A stretch of DNA of 5,841 nucleotides from Novosphingobium sp. Its GTDB lineage: Bacteria; Pseudomonadota; Alphaproteobacteria; Sphingomonadales; Sphingomonadaceae. A model generated the notes under the pieces. The model saw nothing but the letters and a program-made list of their open reading frames with translations. It searched no databases and was not told the origin of the DNA. Positions 1 through 5,351 of this stretch are shown piece by piece. The position numbers and the translations under genes are program-made. How positions within the stretch are numbered: position 1 is the stretch's first letter; every line of letters starts with the position of its first letter. Location: contig JAJTFU010000010.1 in assembly GCA_021299075.1 (NCBI GenBank), positions 1 to 5,841 of the forward strand, written 5' to 3'.

Positions 1-106
1 CGTAAGCGCCGACATTGCGATCAGCGCGGCCGGCAAGGCGAGCGCCGCCGTGCCAGGAATCGCCACCAGTCCAACCGCGTGTCTGGCGGCCAGCCCTGTC
101 GAAGGT
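1..106 (-). CDS. Fifth segment of the giant gene: hydrophobic, partial at the window edge
   Basis: If one base is removed from the G5 run at 107-111, the reading continues as PPSTGLAARHAVGLVAIPGT and then a long Ala/Leu/Ile/Met stretch that reaches the left edge without a stop. This looks like a membrane-spanning or fusion-type hydrophobic helix of about 20-25 residues, comparable in style to the one near the N-terminus. The competing frame (DRAGRQTRGWTGGDS...) has no such coherence. The segment is short and lies at the edge, so the assignment rests on hydrophobic pattern alone. Confidence 0.4.
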
Positions 107-715
107 GGGGGTAGCGGCCTTGCTGATGTAGTCGCCGATGTGCCTGGCCCGGGCGTCGTTGATTTCTTGCTCTGTCAAGGCCCGCTGCCGGCTTGCCTCG
201 AGGGTATTGGCCATCTCCCTGTAAGCCCGCGGTGCCGCGGATGCCGGCGCGGTCCAGGCAGTGGCCAGGGCCTTGGCGGCGGCCCGCTGCGATTCAGGCG
301 CCTCGCCGGGCCCTGCAAACCGCGGCGGCATGGCGAACTCGTCGTCACGACCGCCGTGAGACAAAGGCGCTGGAGGTGTCCAGTCAGATTGCGGCTGCGA
401 TCCTTCGAGATTGCGCAAATCAGCGTTGATCTCTCGGATCTGCCGAAGCTGCTGCAGCATCGGCGCAGCTTCCGCGTCACTGAACGGCCTGCTGACATCC
501 ACGCGTGCCGCAGGCTCTGCATCAACTCGCAGAGCCTCTCCGGTGCGGCCTTCTTCGCGGTGGCTGTCTTCGAGAGTGGCGCGGTCAAAGGCCTCTTCGT
601 GCTCTCGCACAGGCTTTTCAAAGACCTGCTCGTAGGAGAGGACATTGGAGCCGATGTCAGGCAGTGCACGAACGACGCTATTGCTGCCGAGATCGAGGAC
701 GTAGCCGCGGCCCTC
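107..715 (-). CDS. Fourth segment of the giant gene: acidic, coiled-coil-like region
   Basis: From about 720 leftward the protein continues in a frame with no nearby start codon or ribosome binding site: GEGRGYVLDLGSNSVVRALP, then a Glu/Asp/Arg-rich helical stretch (EHEEAFDRATLEDSHREE), a Gln/Leu-rich helix (MLQQLRQIREINADLRNLEG), a Pro-rich linker and another Ala/Arg helix. A single base inserted in the GCATTGG context at 717-723 joins it cleanly to the previous segment. The frame stays open to the window edge. Beyond the G5 run at 107-111, however, it becomes Gly/Arg/Trp-rich, whereas the neighbouring frame gives a hydrophobic segment. No enzymatic motif is visible. This part would be missed by callers that demand a start codon. 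Confidence 0.55.
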
Positions 716-2099
716 GCCAATGCTTTGCGGGCTTGCCGATTGGCGTCTTGCAGCAGTAATTCGTTGCCTTCGCGGGTGGCATCAAGCAATGTTTGCCGCC
801 GTGCAATTCCACCAAGCTGAGCGGCAATCTTGGCGCGCTGCGCCTTGGCGTCCTCAATCGTGATCTGACCTGATTTGGCAGCGGCGGCAATCTCGGCGCT
901 TTTACCCATCAGTGCCTTGTATTCATTGTCGAGGATGCTGTTGACCGCAAACGCGCGCGGATTCCTGCCGCTAACTCTGGTCCTCAGGGCAGAAGGCCTT
1001 GCACTGGCCCCTCTTCCTACGACAGCAGGATTGATTTCCGCGTCATCTTGCCTGAGCTGGATGCCACTGCCGTTGATTGCCTGATGCAGCACTTCGGCTG
1101 GAGTTGCAATGTCATTGCGGTTGAGAGCAGCGCCGGCGCCAGGGACATTGGAGCTGAAGCCAATGCGGATGGGCATGCGGGACGCCATCGGCTCGTGAGG
1201 TGTCGGCCCGATTTGGGGTGAACTGAAGTAGGCGTCATTGGTGCGACCACCAAAGCGTTCCTTCATGGCGCCAACGCGAGAACCGTCGCCCGGGCTGGCT
1301 GCCTTGAAGAACCCTTCAGCAAGGAGAGAGCCATTGGTGTAGCCCTCGTTGAGCTTGTCGGATGCAGCATCAGAGAGGATGCCGTCCAATTTCCAGAGCG
1401 CTTCGATCGGATCGGTGGTGCCACCGATGCGGCGATTGATGGCACCGGCAATGTTGGGATTTTCCGGGTTGTGAACGCGGGCCTCGTTAGCCAGTAGTTC
1501 GGAGACAGCAGCGGGGAGCATCACTTCAGGTGCGGCGTCACCACCAGCGTTTTTCAGCTGTGCAACAGCGCCGAGGACTGCCTTGCGGACATAGGACTTT
1601 TGGAACTGCTCAAAACCAAAGCTGCCTGAACCGCCAAGCCTGGCACGCTCAGCCAGTTCTGGCTGTTGCTGCGCGGCCCACTGAACGGCTTTGGGGAAAT
1701 CAACAGCAGCGTCCGAAAGGGCTTCCTGAACGATGTTGATCTGCTCGACGAGTGGCACGCCCTGCAAGTTGCTGGAGAGCGTTTCAGCAATGCCGGGATT
1801 GCTGTTGAGCCAGCCACGGGCGAGCTCTGCTGACTGCTCGCGTGTGGCTCCTTTCTCCAGGGCGTCCAGGCGCCAGGCATCTGGACGCGGCGTGACTGCC
1901 ATGGACGAAAGCATTTGCGTCGCCCAGTCTTTACTGGTGTGGCCACCAACAGCACGGGCGGTCACTGCCTCTCCTGCGCGGCGAACAGGAAACTCGAGAT
2001 CGCCACGCTGGAAGGCGTGAGCGCGATCGACCAAGGACTGGTCGACGCCATAAAGCCCGTAAATGTCAGCGCGGCTTTTACCTTCAGTGTCGGTGGTTA
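716..2099 (-). CDS. Third segment of the giant gene: Ala-rich helical region
   Basis: Protein-like sequence starts immediately after the TAA at 2097 in the -1 frame (TTDTEGKSRADIYGLYGVDQ) and runs to about 720. The first start codon in this frame is a TTG at 2034 with no ribosome binding site. Clear coding sense upstream of it argues that this is a continuation of the previous segment and not a new gene. The segment is dominated by amphipathic helices rich in Ala, Glu, Gln and Leu, with a Gly/Pro-rich linker around 1120-1200, and no Cys. This frame stays open to 175, but beyond about 720 it turns Ser/Arg/Pro-rich and loses protein character, while the -1 frame becomes good. I recognise no catalytic motif or named domain. 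A phage internal, tail or head-associated protein is the most natural guess. Confidence 0.6.
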
Positions 2100-4028
2100 A
2101 GTGATGGCTAGCGGCAAGTGCTCTCGAAAGCGCGTGTTGCGGCTTTGCGGCTCTTTGAGGATGTAGGCGCTTTGCTGGAACGGTGCACGCTCAATGCGGC
2201 CAGTAGAGCCATCCGCCAGTAAGGCGTCGTATGAGCCGGGATCAGCGGGTCGGCTGTAGTCATAGGAAGACGCCTCCATGGCAGAAGCTACCTGTGCGGC
2301 AGGCTTGCCGTAATAAGGCGATCCAGACGGACCTTCGTTCTGTGACATGACCACAAGGTCTTGCGGCGTTGCCGGACGCCGACTCCAGACAACTTCCCCG
2401 TTGCTGTCCAGAACAACTTCGTAATTGCCGAGGGGCACCTGCTTGTAGGTTTCCGTATTTGGATCCCAAGTTGTTCTTGTCTGGCCGTTTGGAACAAACC
2501 TTTGCTGGGGGGTTTCAACCCAGGTGTTTGGGTATTCAGACGGCATGGCAACAGGCACAGAAATTTTGTTGCCGCTGCCGTCTACTACGGTGCGAACCTC
2601 TCCAGTAAATTTCTGCTCTGGCTCGATAACGGCACCTGTTTTCGTGTCGACCAGAAAAAAAGGCGCTGCCCTGAAACCATAGTCTTCATTGCGACGATTG
2701 CTACGACTCGCCGGCAAAGGCTCCATCATGCCTTTGGTCAAGGCATCTTCTTTGTCGGAGAGCACCTGATCCAAGCGGATGTTGTCACTTCCAGGATCTC
2801 GCTCAAACACCGAGACGGTTCTGCCGTTGCGCTGCCTTGTGACTGGCACGAACTGACCATCAACGACTTTTCGGAACCCATCACTGTCGGTTTCCCACTT
2901 GGGGTGATAGTCGGCCTCAGGCGCAGCCGTGACTGTGTTGGTTTCAGTGATGCGACCGCCAAGAGCGCGCAAGCGCGCAGCAGCGCCGAGATCACCAGCC
3001 TTTTCCAGGGCGGCTGCTTGAGCGGTGCGTTGCTCAAGCAGCTTGCCTTCGGCAAGAGCGCGGGTATGCGCGTTGTCGAGTCTGTAAGCGCCGTTGTCGT
3101 CATCACCGAGCTCTTGCCCGTTGTCGTCGATCAGGACTTTGTCTGGATACCAGCCAGGCTGGAACATTTGGCCTGACTGGCGTCGGGTCTGAACAAGCTT
3201 TTCGTTTTCCTGTCTTGTGTCCGAGCCGTAGGCCTCTGCACCTGTGGGCGCCATGCGCTGACGAACGCCAGCAGGCGAGGCCGAAACGAACTTGCCTCCG
3301 CGGGTGACGACGGTTTCGCGGGTGTCTTCGAGCCAGAAAACATTGCCGTCGACTGCTAGCGCGCGAACGGGCAAGTCATTTGCAGACTTAACGCGCTCGA
3401 TAGGCAGGGCGCGATCACTGCGAGCGGCGAGGGCATCGATGACATCGTCAACGACAGCGGGATTTTCTTGCATGAGCCGGCCAATCAGCTGCCGCTGCCG
3501 TTCTTCCGTGTCTGCCGCGGCCATGCGCGGGCCGAGGACTGGATCGTTCCAGGGTGACTTGAGGTTGTATTCACCGCGCTGACGACCTTGTGCAGTGCCT
3601 TGGCGAGTGGCACCAGCAAGAGCGGCGTTATCGATGATCTGACCGCGCCTGTTGGTGCGCGGCACCATGGCTTCCTGGCCGCCGATGGGACGCTTGCCTT
3701 TGGCTCGAACGATGCGCGTATCGGAAGAGGAGAAATCTTGCTGATCACGGCCCAGGCTGCCGGTATAGAGCTCGGAAGGCGTTGGCGGGGCGTCTTCTGG
3801 CGCTGGAGTGGTGGTTCGAACAGCGTCGGACTGGACTTGACTGGCGCTGGCTTGGGCTTGTTCGTGCGAAAGACCACGAGCACGGAAGTGCTGATAGGCA
3901 GCGAGACCGGCAATACCCAGGCCGGCACCAGCGGCGGCCATGAGGGGGACATTGAGGGCGTTTTGACCGCGTGCGGCAGCGGCGTCCTGAAGCTGCTCTT
4001 GCTTCCAGGCCATGACAGCGGGGAGCAC
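2097..4028 (-). CDS. Main segment of the giant gene: unidentified, phage-structural-like protein
   Basis: This frame is open from about 4080 and has a GTG at 4028, which an automatic caller would take as the start, giving 643 residues. I read it instead as the continuation of the segment that begins at 4288. Near its start is a glycine/alanine-rich hydrophobic stretch (MAAAGAGLGIAGLAAY) that could be one membrane helix. A Gln/Ala-rich segment follows (about residues 50-65 of this frame), then a polar helical region. The second half is rich in beta-hairpin-like strands with Trp, Tyr and DG or NG turns, for example DSDGFRKVVDGQFVPV and NYEVVLDSNGEVVW. There are no Cys residues and no enzymatic motif that I recognise. 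The frame ends in TAA at 2097-2099, where coding sense continues in the -1 frame. Size, composition and a tiny basic partner suggest a phage virion protein, but this is inference. Confidence 0.65.
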   Translation of the reverse strand: MLPAVMAWKQEQLQDAAAARGQNALNVPLMAAAGAGLGIAGLAAYQHFRARGLSHEQAQASASQVQSDAVRTTTPAPEDAPPTPSELYTGSLGRDQQDFSSSDTRIVRAKGKRPIGGQEAMVPRTNRRGQIIDNAALAGATRQGTAQGRQRGEYNLKSPWNDPVLGPRMAAADTEERQRQLIGRLMQENPAVVDDVIDALAARSDRALPIERVKSANDLPVRALAVDGNVFWLEDTRETVVTRGGKFVSASPAGVRQRMAPTGAEAYGSDTRQENEKLVQTRRQSGQMFQPGWYPDKVLIDDNGQELGDDDNGAYRLDNAHTRALAEGKLLEQRTAQAAALEKAGDLGAAARLRALGGRITETNTVTAAPEADYHPKWETDSDGFRKVVDGQFVPVTRQRNGRTVSVFERDPGSDNIRLDQVLSDKEDALTKGMMEPLPASRSNRRNEDYGFRAAPFFLVDTKTGAVIEPEQKFTGEVRTVVDGSGNKISVPVAMPSEYPNTWVETPQQRFVPNGQTRTTWDPNTETYKQVPLGNYEVVLDSNGEVVWSRRPATPQDLVVMSQNEGPSGSPYYGKPAAQVASAMEASSYDYSRPADPGSYDALLADGSTGRIERAPFQQSAYILKEPQSRNTRFREHLPLAIT

Positions 4029-4078
4029 GGCTGCTTTTTCAGCAGGCGTGCTGGGGTATTCAGCGCCGGTCTCAGAGG

Positions 4079-4288
4079 CCCCTGGCGTGCTTCTTCTACG
4101 GCGGCTTTGCGCTTGGCGACAGTTTCATCGCGCAGGGCAGTACCAGAGGATTGCTCGTCGAGAGCTTGGTATTGAACGCGGCGATTGTCGCGATCAAAGC
4201 CCTTGAAGGCGTAGCGGGAGCGCTGGCCGATAGCGCGATTGCGGCCCTTACCGGAAGCAGCGAGTTTGTCGCCAGCGAAGCGTGTCAT
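4079..4288 (-). CDS. N-terminal segment of the giant gene
   Basis: The ATG at 4288 follows an AAGG-like ribosome binding motif and overlaps the stop of the 43-residue gene by four bases, so this start is well supported. The first 70 residues or so begin MTRFAGDKLAASGKGRNR, are rich in Arg, Lys, Gln and Glu, and look soluble and mostly helical. The original frame stays open down to 3485, but past the C4 run at 4079-4082 it becomes Pro/Ser/Leu-rich and unlike a protein. The -1 frame from the same point reads on as ASETGAEYPSTPAEKAAV and joins the next segment. One extra G (minus strand) in the run would restore a single frame. The true coding end of this segment is therefore about 4080, not 3485. 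Confidence 0.6.
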
Positions 4289-4416
4289 TTGCCTTGACCG
4301 CGGGATTTTTTGCGGCCGTGCGAGGGCTTGGAGTGAAGGCCATCACCCTGGCGAGTGCGCTTGGGTTTGGACTCAAGTTTCACGAGCCCGCCAGAGGCCG
4401 TTTTTTTGGGCTTCAC
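4285..4416 (-). CDS. Small, strongly basic 43-residue protein (hypothetical)
   Basis: A GTG at 4416 opens a 43-codon frame that ends in TGA at 4285-4287, overlapping the ATG of the large downstream gene as ATGA. This is the classic arrangement for translational coupling. The protein begins MKPKKTASGG and ends HGRKKSRGQGK. Lys and Arg make up about a third of it, spread along the chain, and it has no hydrophobic segment. That fits a nucleic-acid or polyanion contact role, which is inference. All three frames upstream are closed by stops (around 4434, 4448 and 4456), so the gene cannot be much longer. No Shine-Dalgarno sequence precedes the GTG, and a second GTG at 4383 is an alternative start. 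A run of seven A's near the N-terminus (4401-4407 on the plus strand as T's) is an indel risk. I do not recognise a family. Confidence 0.6.
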   Translation of the reverse strand: MKPKKTASGGLVKLESKPKRTRQGDGLHSKPSHGRKKSRGQGK

Positions 4417-4598
4417 AGCAGTGGAGTGTCGCTAACGACAGGTTATGCCGCTAGTTCAGTTGTACTGGCCTCGCGTGCGCGTGGAAAAAGCGCCACAAAC
4501 ACCTGACTGACTCCCCTCCACCCCCCTCCTCAGGCACCCCCTAGTAAAAAACCCCTCCCCGGGGGCCAAGGAGGAATGTCCAACCAACAGATAGCGCC
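4401..4598. promoter_or_regulatory. Divergent intergenic control region
   Basis: This stretch separates the minus-strand unit (start 4416, so the first few bases overlap its 5' end) from the plus-strand unit (first plausible start 4599). Promoters for both must lie here or within the leader, but I see no convincing -35/-10 pair. It contains a small perfect hairpin just upstream of the GTG at 4416 (TGTCG-CTAA-CGACA, 4427-4440), a tract of C-runs at 4513-4560, and an AAGGAGG at 4568-4574. That motif is one base from the ATG at 4576 and 24 bases from the ATG at 4599, so its spacing suits neither start well. Confidence 0.4.
4553..4567 (+). repeat. 15-bp GC-rich direct repeat, copy 1 (CCCTCCCCGGGGGCC)
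   Basis: The 15-mer CCCTCCCCGGGGGCC is repeated exactly at 4761-4775, 208 bp downstream, so the two copies bracket the 49-codon ORF. The core CCCCGGGG is self-complementary. An exact 15-base match at this distance in intergenic DNA suggests duplication or a shared binding or structural role, although its low complexity weakens the case. Confidence 0.6.
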
Positions 4599-4748
4599 AT
4601 GCGCTCAACCAACTATCAGGCAACCACCATCACCACGCAGAAGCCTTTGGCTTCTGCTCAACAGTGCAGCATCCGCTGCACATCCGTACCGAAGGGCTAT
4701 GCCCTTTCGTTCAAGTATCAGCCGACGCGAACGATCGCGATCGGCTGA
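4599..4748 (+). CDS. Possible 49-residue protein (hypothetical)
   Basis: The ATG at 4599 opens a 49-codon frame ending in TGA at 4746-4748. Its sequence reads like a real protein: it begins MRSTNYQATTITTQKPLAS, has two Cys four residues apart (C23 and C27, context QQCSIRCTS), an aromatic/hydrophobic stretch (KGYALSFKYQP) and ends TIAIG. It is better balanced than the overlapping frames, which are Arg/Pro/Ser-rich. Against it: no ribosome binding site at normal distance (AAGGAGG ends 24 bases upstream), the ATG partly falls in the loop of a small hairpin (AGCGC-CAT-GCGCT, 4593-4605), and four strong stem-loops lie inside the frame, so the region may instead be structured RNA. It is followed after 55 bases by the 86-residue gene and would be cotranscribed with it. 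I do not recognise a family. Confidence 0.4.
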   Translation: MRSTNYQATTITTQKPLASAQQCSIRCTSVPKGYALSFKYQPTRTIAIG

Positions 4749-4760
4749 GCCATCACGAGG

Positions 4761-4775
4761 CCCTCCCCGGGGGCC
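4761..4775 (+). repeat. 15-bp GC-rich direct repeat, copy 2 (CCCTCCCCGGGGGCC)
   Basis: This is an exact copy of 4553-4567. Here it sits inside a larger inverted repeat, GAGGCCC (4757-4763) and GGGCCTC (4771-4777), forming a very stable stem between the 49-codon ORF and the 86-residue gene. Confidence 0.6.
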
Positions 4776-4780
4776 TCAAT

Positions 4781-4801
4781 TCTGTGTCCTACAGACACAG
4801 A
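4781..4801 (+). promoter_or_regulatory. Hairpin occluding the ribosome-binding zone of the 86-residue gene
   Basis: TCTGTGTC (4781-4788) and GACACAGA (4794-4801) form a perfect 8-bp stem with loop CTACA, covering the positions where a Shine-Dalgarno sequence would lie. No purine-rich motif is present in or near it. The ATG at 4804 would therefore be hard to reach unless the hairpin is opened, for example by ribosomes coming from upstream or by a binding protein. Confidence 0.45.
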
Positions 4802-4803
4802 CC

Positions 4804-5064
4804 ATGGCTTACACCAAGACCACCCCCACCAAGAAAGAGACCACCGAGGCCAAGGAACCCGCGTTCCACAGCATCGGTGCCATCTTCGAAACCAGCAGCG
4901 AAGCGCTGCCCTTCGTCGGCAAGGCCGACGCATCCCTTCTCGAGGCCCTTGGCCTCGAGGCACCCGAGGGCAAGGAGTGGAAGATCTTCGTCAAGGCGAA
5001 GACTTCCAAGGCCGGCAAGGCCTACAACTCCGTCTACCTCGGCCTCAGCGACATTCGTCGCTGA
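4804..5064 (+). CDS. 86-residue acidic/lysine-rich protein (hypothetical)
   Basis: The ATG at 4804 begins MAYTKTTPTKKETTEAKEPA and the gene ends in TGA at 5062-5064, seven bases before a strong terminator. The N-terminal 20 residues are Thr/Lys/Glu-rich and probably disordered. The rest looks folded: SIGAIFE, then an Ala/Leu/Glu segment (LLEALGLEAPEGKEW), and a C-terminal strand-turn-strand KIFVKAKTSKAGKAYNSVYL ending GLSDIRR. The last pattern, basic strand then K-x-G-K-x-Y then hydrophobic strand, resembles the end of small OB-fold or DUF736-like phage and plasmid proteins, but similarity cannot be tested here. Codon use is highly regular (mostly C or G at third positions), suggesting good expression. 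The same frame is open upstream to an ATG at 4576, but that extension is Arg/Pro/Ser-rich and not protein-like, so 4804 is preferred. Confidence 0.8.
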   Translation: MAYTKTTPTKKETTEAKEPAFHSIGAIFETSSEALPFVGKADASLLEALGLEAPEGKEWKIFVKAKTSKAGKAYNSVYLGLSDIRR

Positions 5065-5070
5065 ACCACA

Positions 5071-5095
5071 AGCGCCCCTTCGGGGGCGCTTTTTT
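5071..5095 (+). terminator. Rho-independent terminator of the plus-strand unit
   Basis: AGCGCCCC (5071-5078), loop TTCG, and GGGGCGCT (5083-5090) form a perfect 8-bp GC-rich stem with the stable UUCG-type tetraloop, followed by further T's to 5095. It lies seven bases after the stop at 5064. The minus strand has no T-run on its far side, so it acts on plus-strand transcripts only. Confidence 0.93.
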
Positions 5096-5351
5096 CATTT
5101 GCAAGCACTCGTCGCTGCGCGACGACTGTGCTTGCTTCCATCCCGTGCACATGAGCACCCAGGCAAGCCACCGCCTTCGGCGGTGGCGTCGCCACCGGTC
5201 TCAAGCACTCAAGCCACCGCTGCGCAGCAGCGCGTAGGCGTCGCAAGTGCATACGCACGGGTGTACTAAAGGCCTTTGGCACCACAGCACGACAGGCCAC
5301 TGCCGCTACGGCATACCGCAGCAAGCAGGTGCCGCAGTGCTTTGGTATCAA
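5096..5351. repeat. Non-coding palindrome and short-repeat cluster between convergent genes
   Basis: No credible gene lies here. Inverted repeats: 5101-5135 (GCAAGCAC...GTGCTTGC with inner CGTCGC-TGC-GCGACG), 5167-5187 (GCCACCGCC-TTC-GGCGGTGGC), 5181-5197 (CGGTGGC-GTC-GCCACCG, sharing bases with the previous one so only one can form), 5218-5232 (CGCTGC-GCA-GCAGCG) and 5301-5313 (TGCCG-CTA-CGGCA). Direct repeats: CAAGCACTC at 5102-5110 and 5202-5210, and CAAGCCACCGC at 5164-5174 and 5210-5220. The first stem-loop, just after the terminator, could act as transcript end protection. The cluster may also slow minus-strand transcripts coming from 5352, for which I see no U-tract terminator. The pattern resembles dispersed palindromic elements of bacterial genomes. 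Confidence 0.6.

Larger units (their letters stand above)
1..4288 (-). other. Frame-broken giant gene, probably one polypeptide of more than 1,400 residues (C-terminus beyond the window)
   Basis: Reading the minus strand from the ATG at 4288 to the left edge, protein-like sequence continues throughout but changes frame four times: at the C4 run 4079-4082, between about 2190 and 2097, near 715-735, and at the G5 run 107-111. The first three jumps are each repaired by adding one base. The fourth is repaired by removing one base. The coding segments abut with no gap, no new ribosome binding site and no convincing ATG at the three leftward junctions. Apart from the TAA at 2097-2099, no stop interrupts the joined frame. 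I therefore treat the next five coding entries as parts of one gene. Single-base indels, as sequencing errors or recent mutations, explain this best. Separate genes or programmed shifts are the alternatives. Confidence 0.65.
4637..4801 (+). ncRNA. Array of six consecutive stem-loops (candidate structured leader RNA)
   Basis: Six inverted repeats follow one another without overlap: 4637-4657 (9-bp perfect stem, loop TTT); 4664-4681 (7 bp, loop ATCC); 4692-4706 (6 bp, loop TAT); 4718-4748 (8 bp plus 5 bp around one bulged A, loop ACGA); 4757-4777 (7 bp GC-rich, loop of 7); and 4781-4801 (8-bp perfect stem, loop CTACA). The last ends two bases before the ATG at 4804. None is followed by a U-tract, so they are not ordinary terminators. 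On the plus strand they would form a heavily folded transcript leading into the 86-residue gene. This fits a structured 5' leader or an independent small RNA. The first four overlap the possible 49-codon ORF, so coding and structural readings compete. No known riboswitch is recognised. Confidence 0.4.

Noticed and set aside
50..820. Long plus-strand ORF (256 codons) across the left end
   Set aside because: It is antisense to well-behaved coding sequence and is Arg/Pro/Ser/Cys-rich with no ribosome binding site. It exists because GC-rich genes leave antisense frames open.
2361..3176. Plus-strand ORF of 271 codons
   Set aside because: It is antisense to the main segment of the giant gene, with irregular composition and no ribosome binding site.
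4079..4082. Programmed -1 frameshift at the G-run
   Set aside because: The codons CAG GGG do not form a classical slippery heptamer, and similar breaks occur at three other sites, one in the opposite direction, so indels explain all four more simply. Not excluded.
3588..4175. Plus-strand ORF of 195 codons
   Set aside because: It is antisense to the giant gene. Glycine-rich pseudo-protein of the kind produced by the complement of Ala/Gln/Arg codons.
4541..4566. Minus-strand terminator (G/C stem followed by six T's)
   Set aside because: The stem would be only about four C/G pairs, and no minus-strand gene ends upstream of it.
4700..4720. T-loop-like GTTCAAGTAT suggesting a tRNA
   Set aside because: The flanking bases do not pair as a T-stem and no acceptor, D or anticodon arm can be built around it.
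4726..4747. GATCGCGATC resembling the cyanobacterial HIP1 octamer
   Set aside because: HIP1 is GCGATCGC. That octamer is not present here, so it does not support a cyanobacterial host.
4576..4803. Upstream extension of the 86-residue gene to the ATG at 4576
   Set aside because: AAGGAGG is only one base from this ATG, which is too close, and the 76 added residues are Arg/Pro/Ser-rich, while another frame (4599-4748) looks more protein-like.
5034..5351. Minus-strand ORF of 105 codons starting with TTG right after the 111-residue gene
   Set aside because: It runs through the palindrome cluster and the terminator and into the antisense of the 86-residue gene. Composition is Arg/Cys/Val-rich and there is no ribosome binding site.
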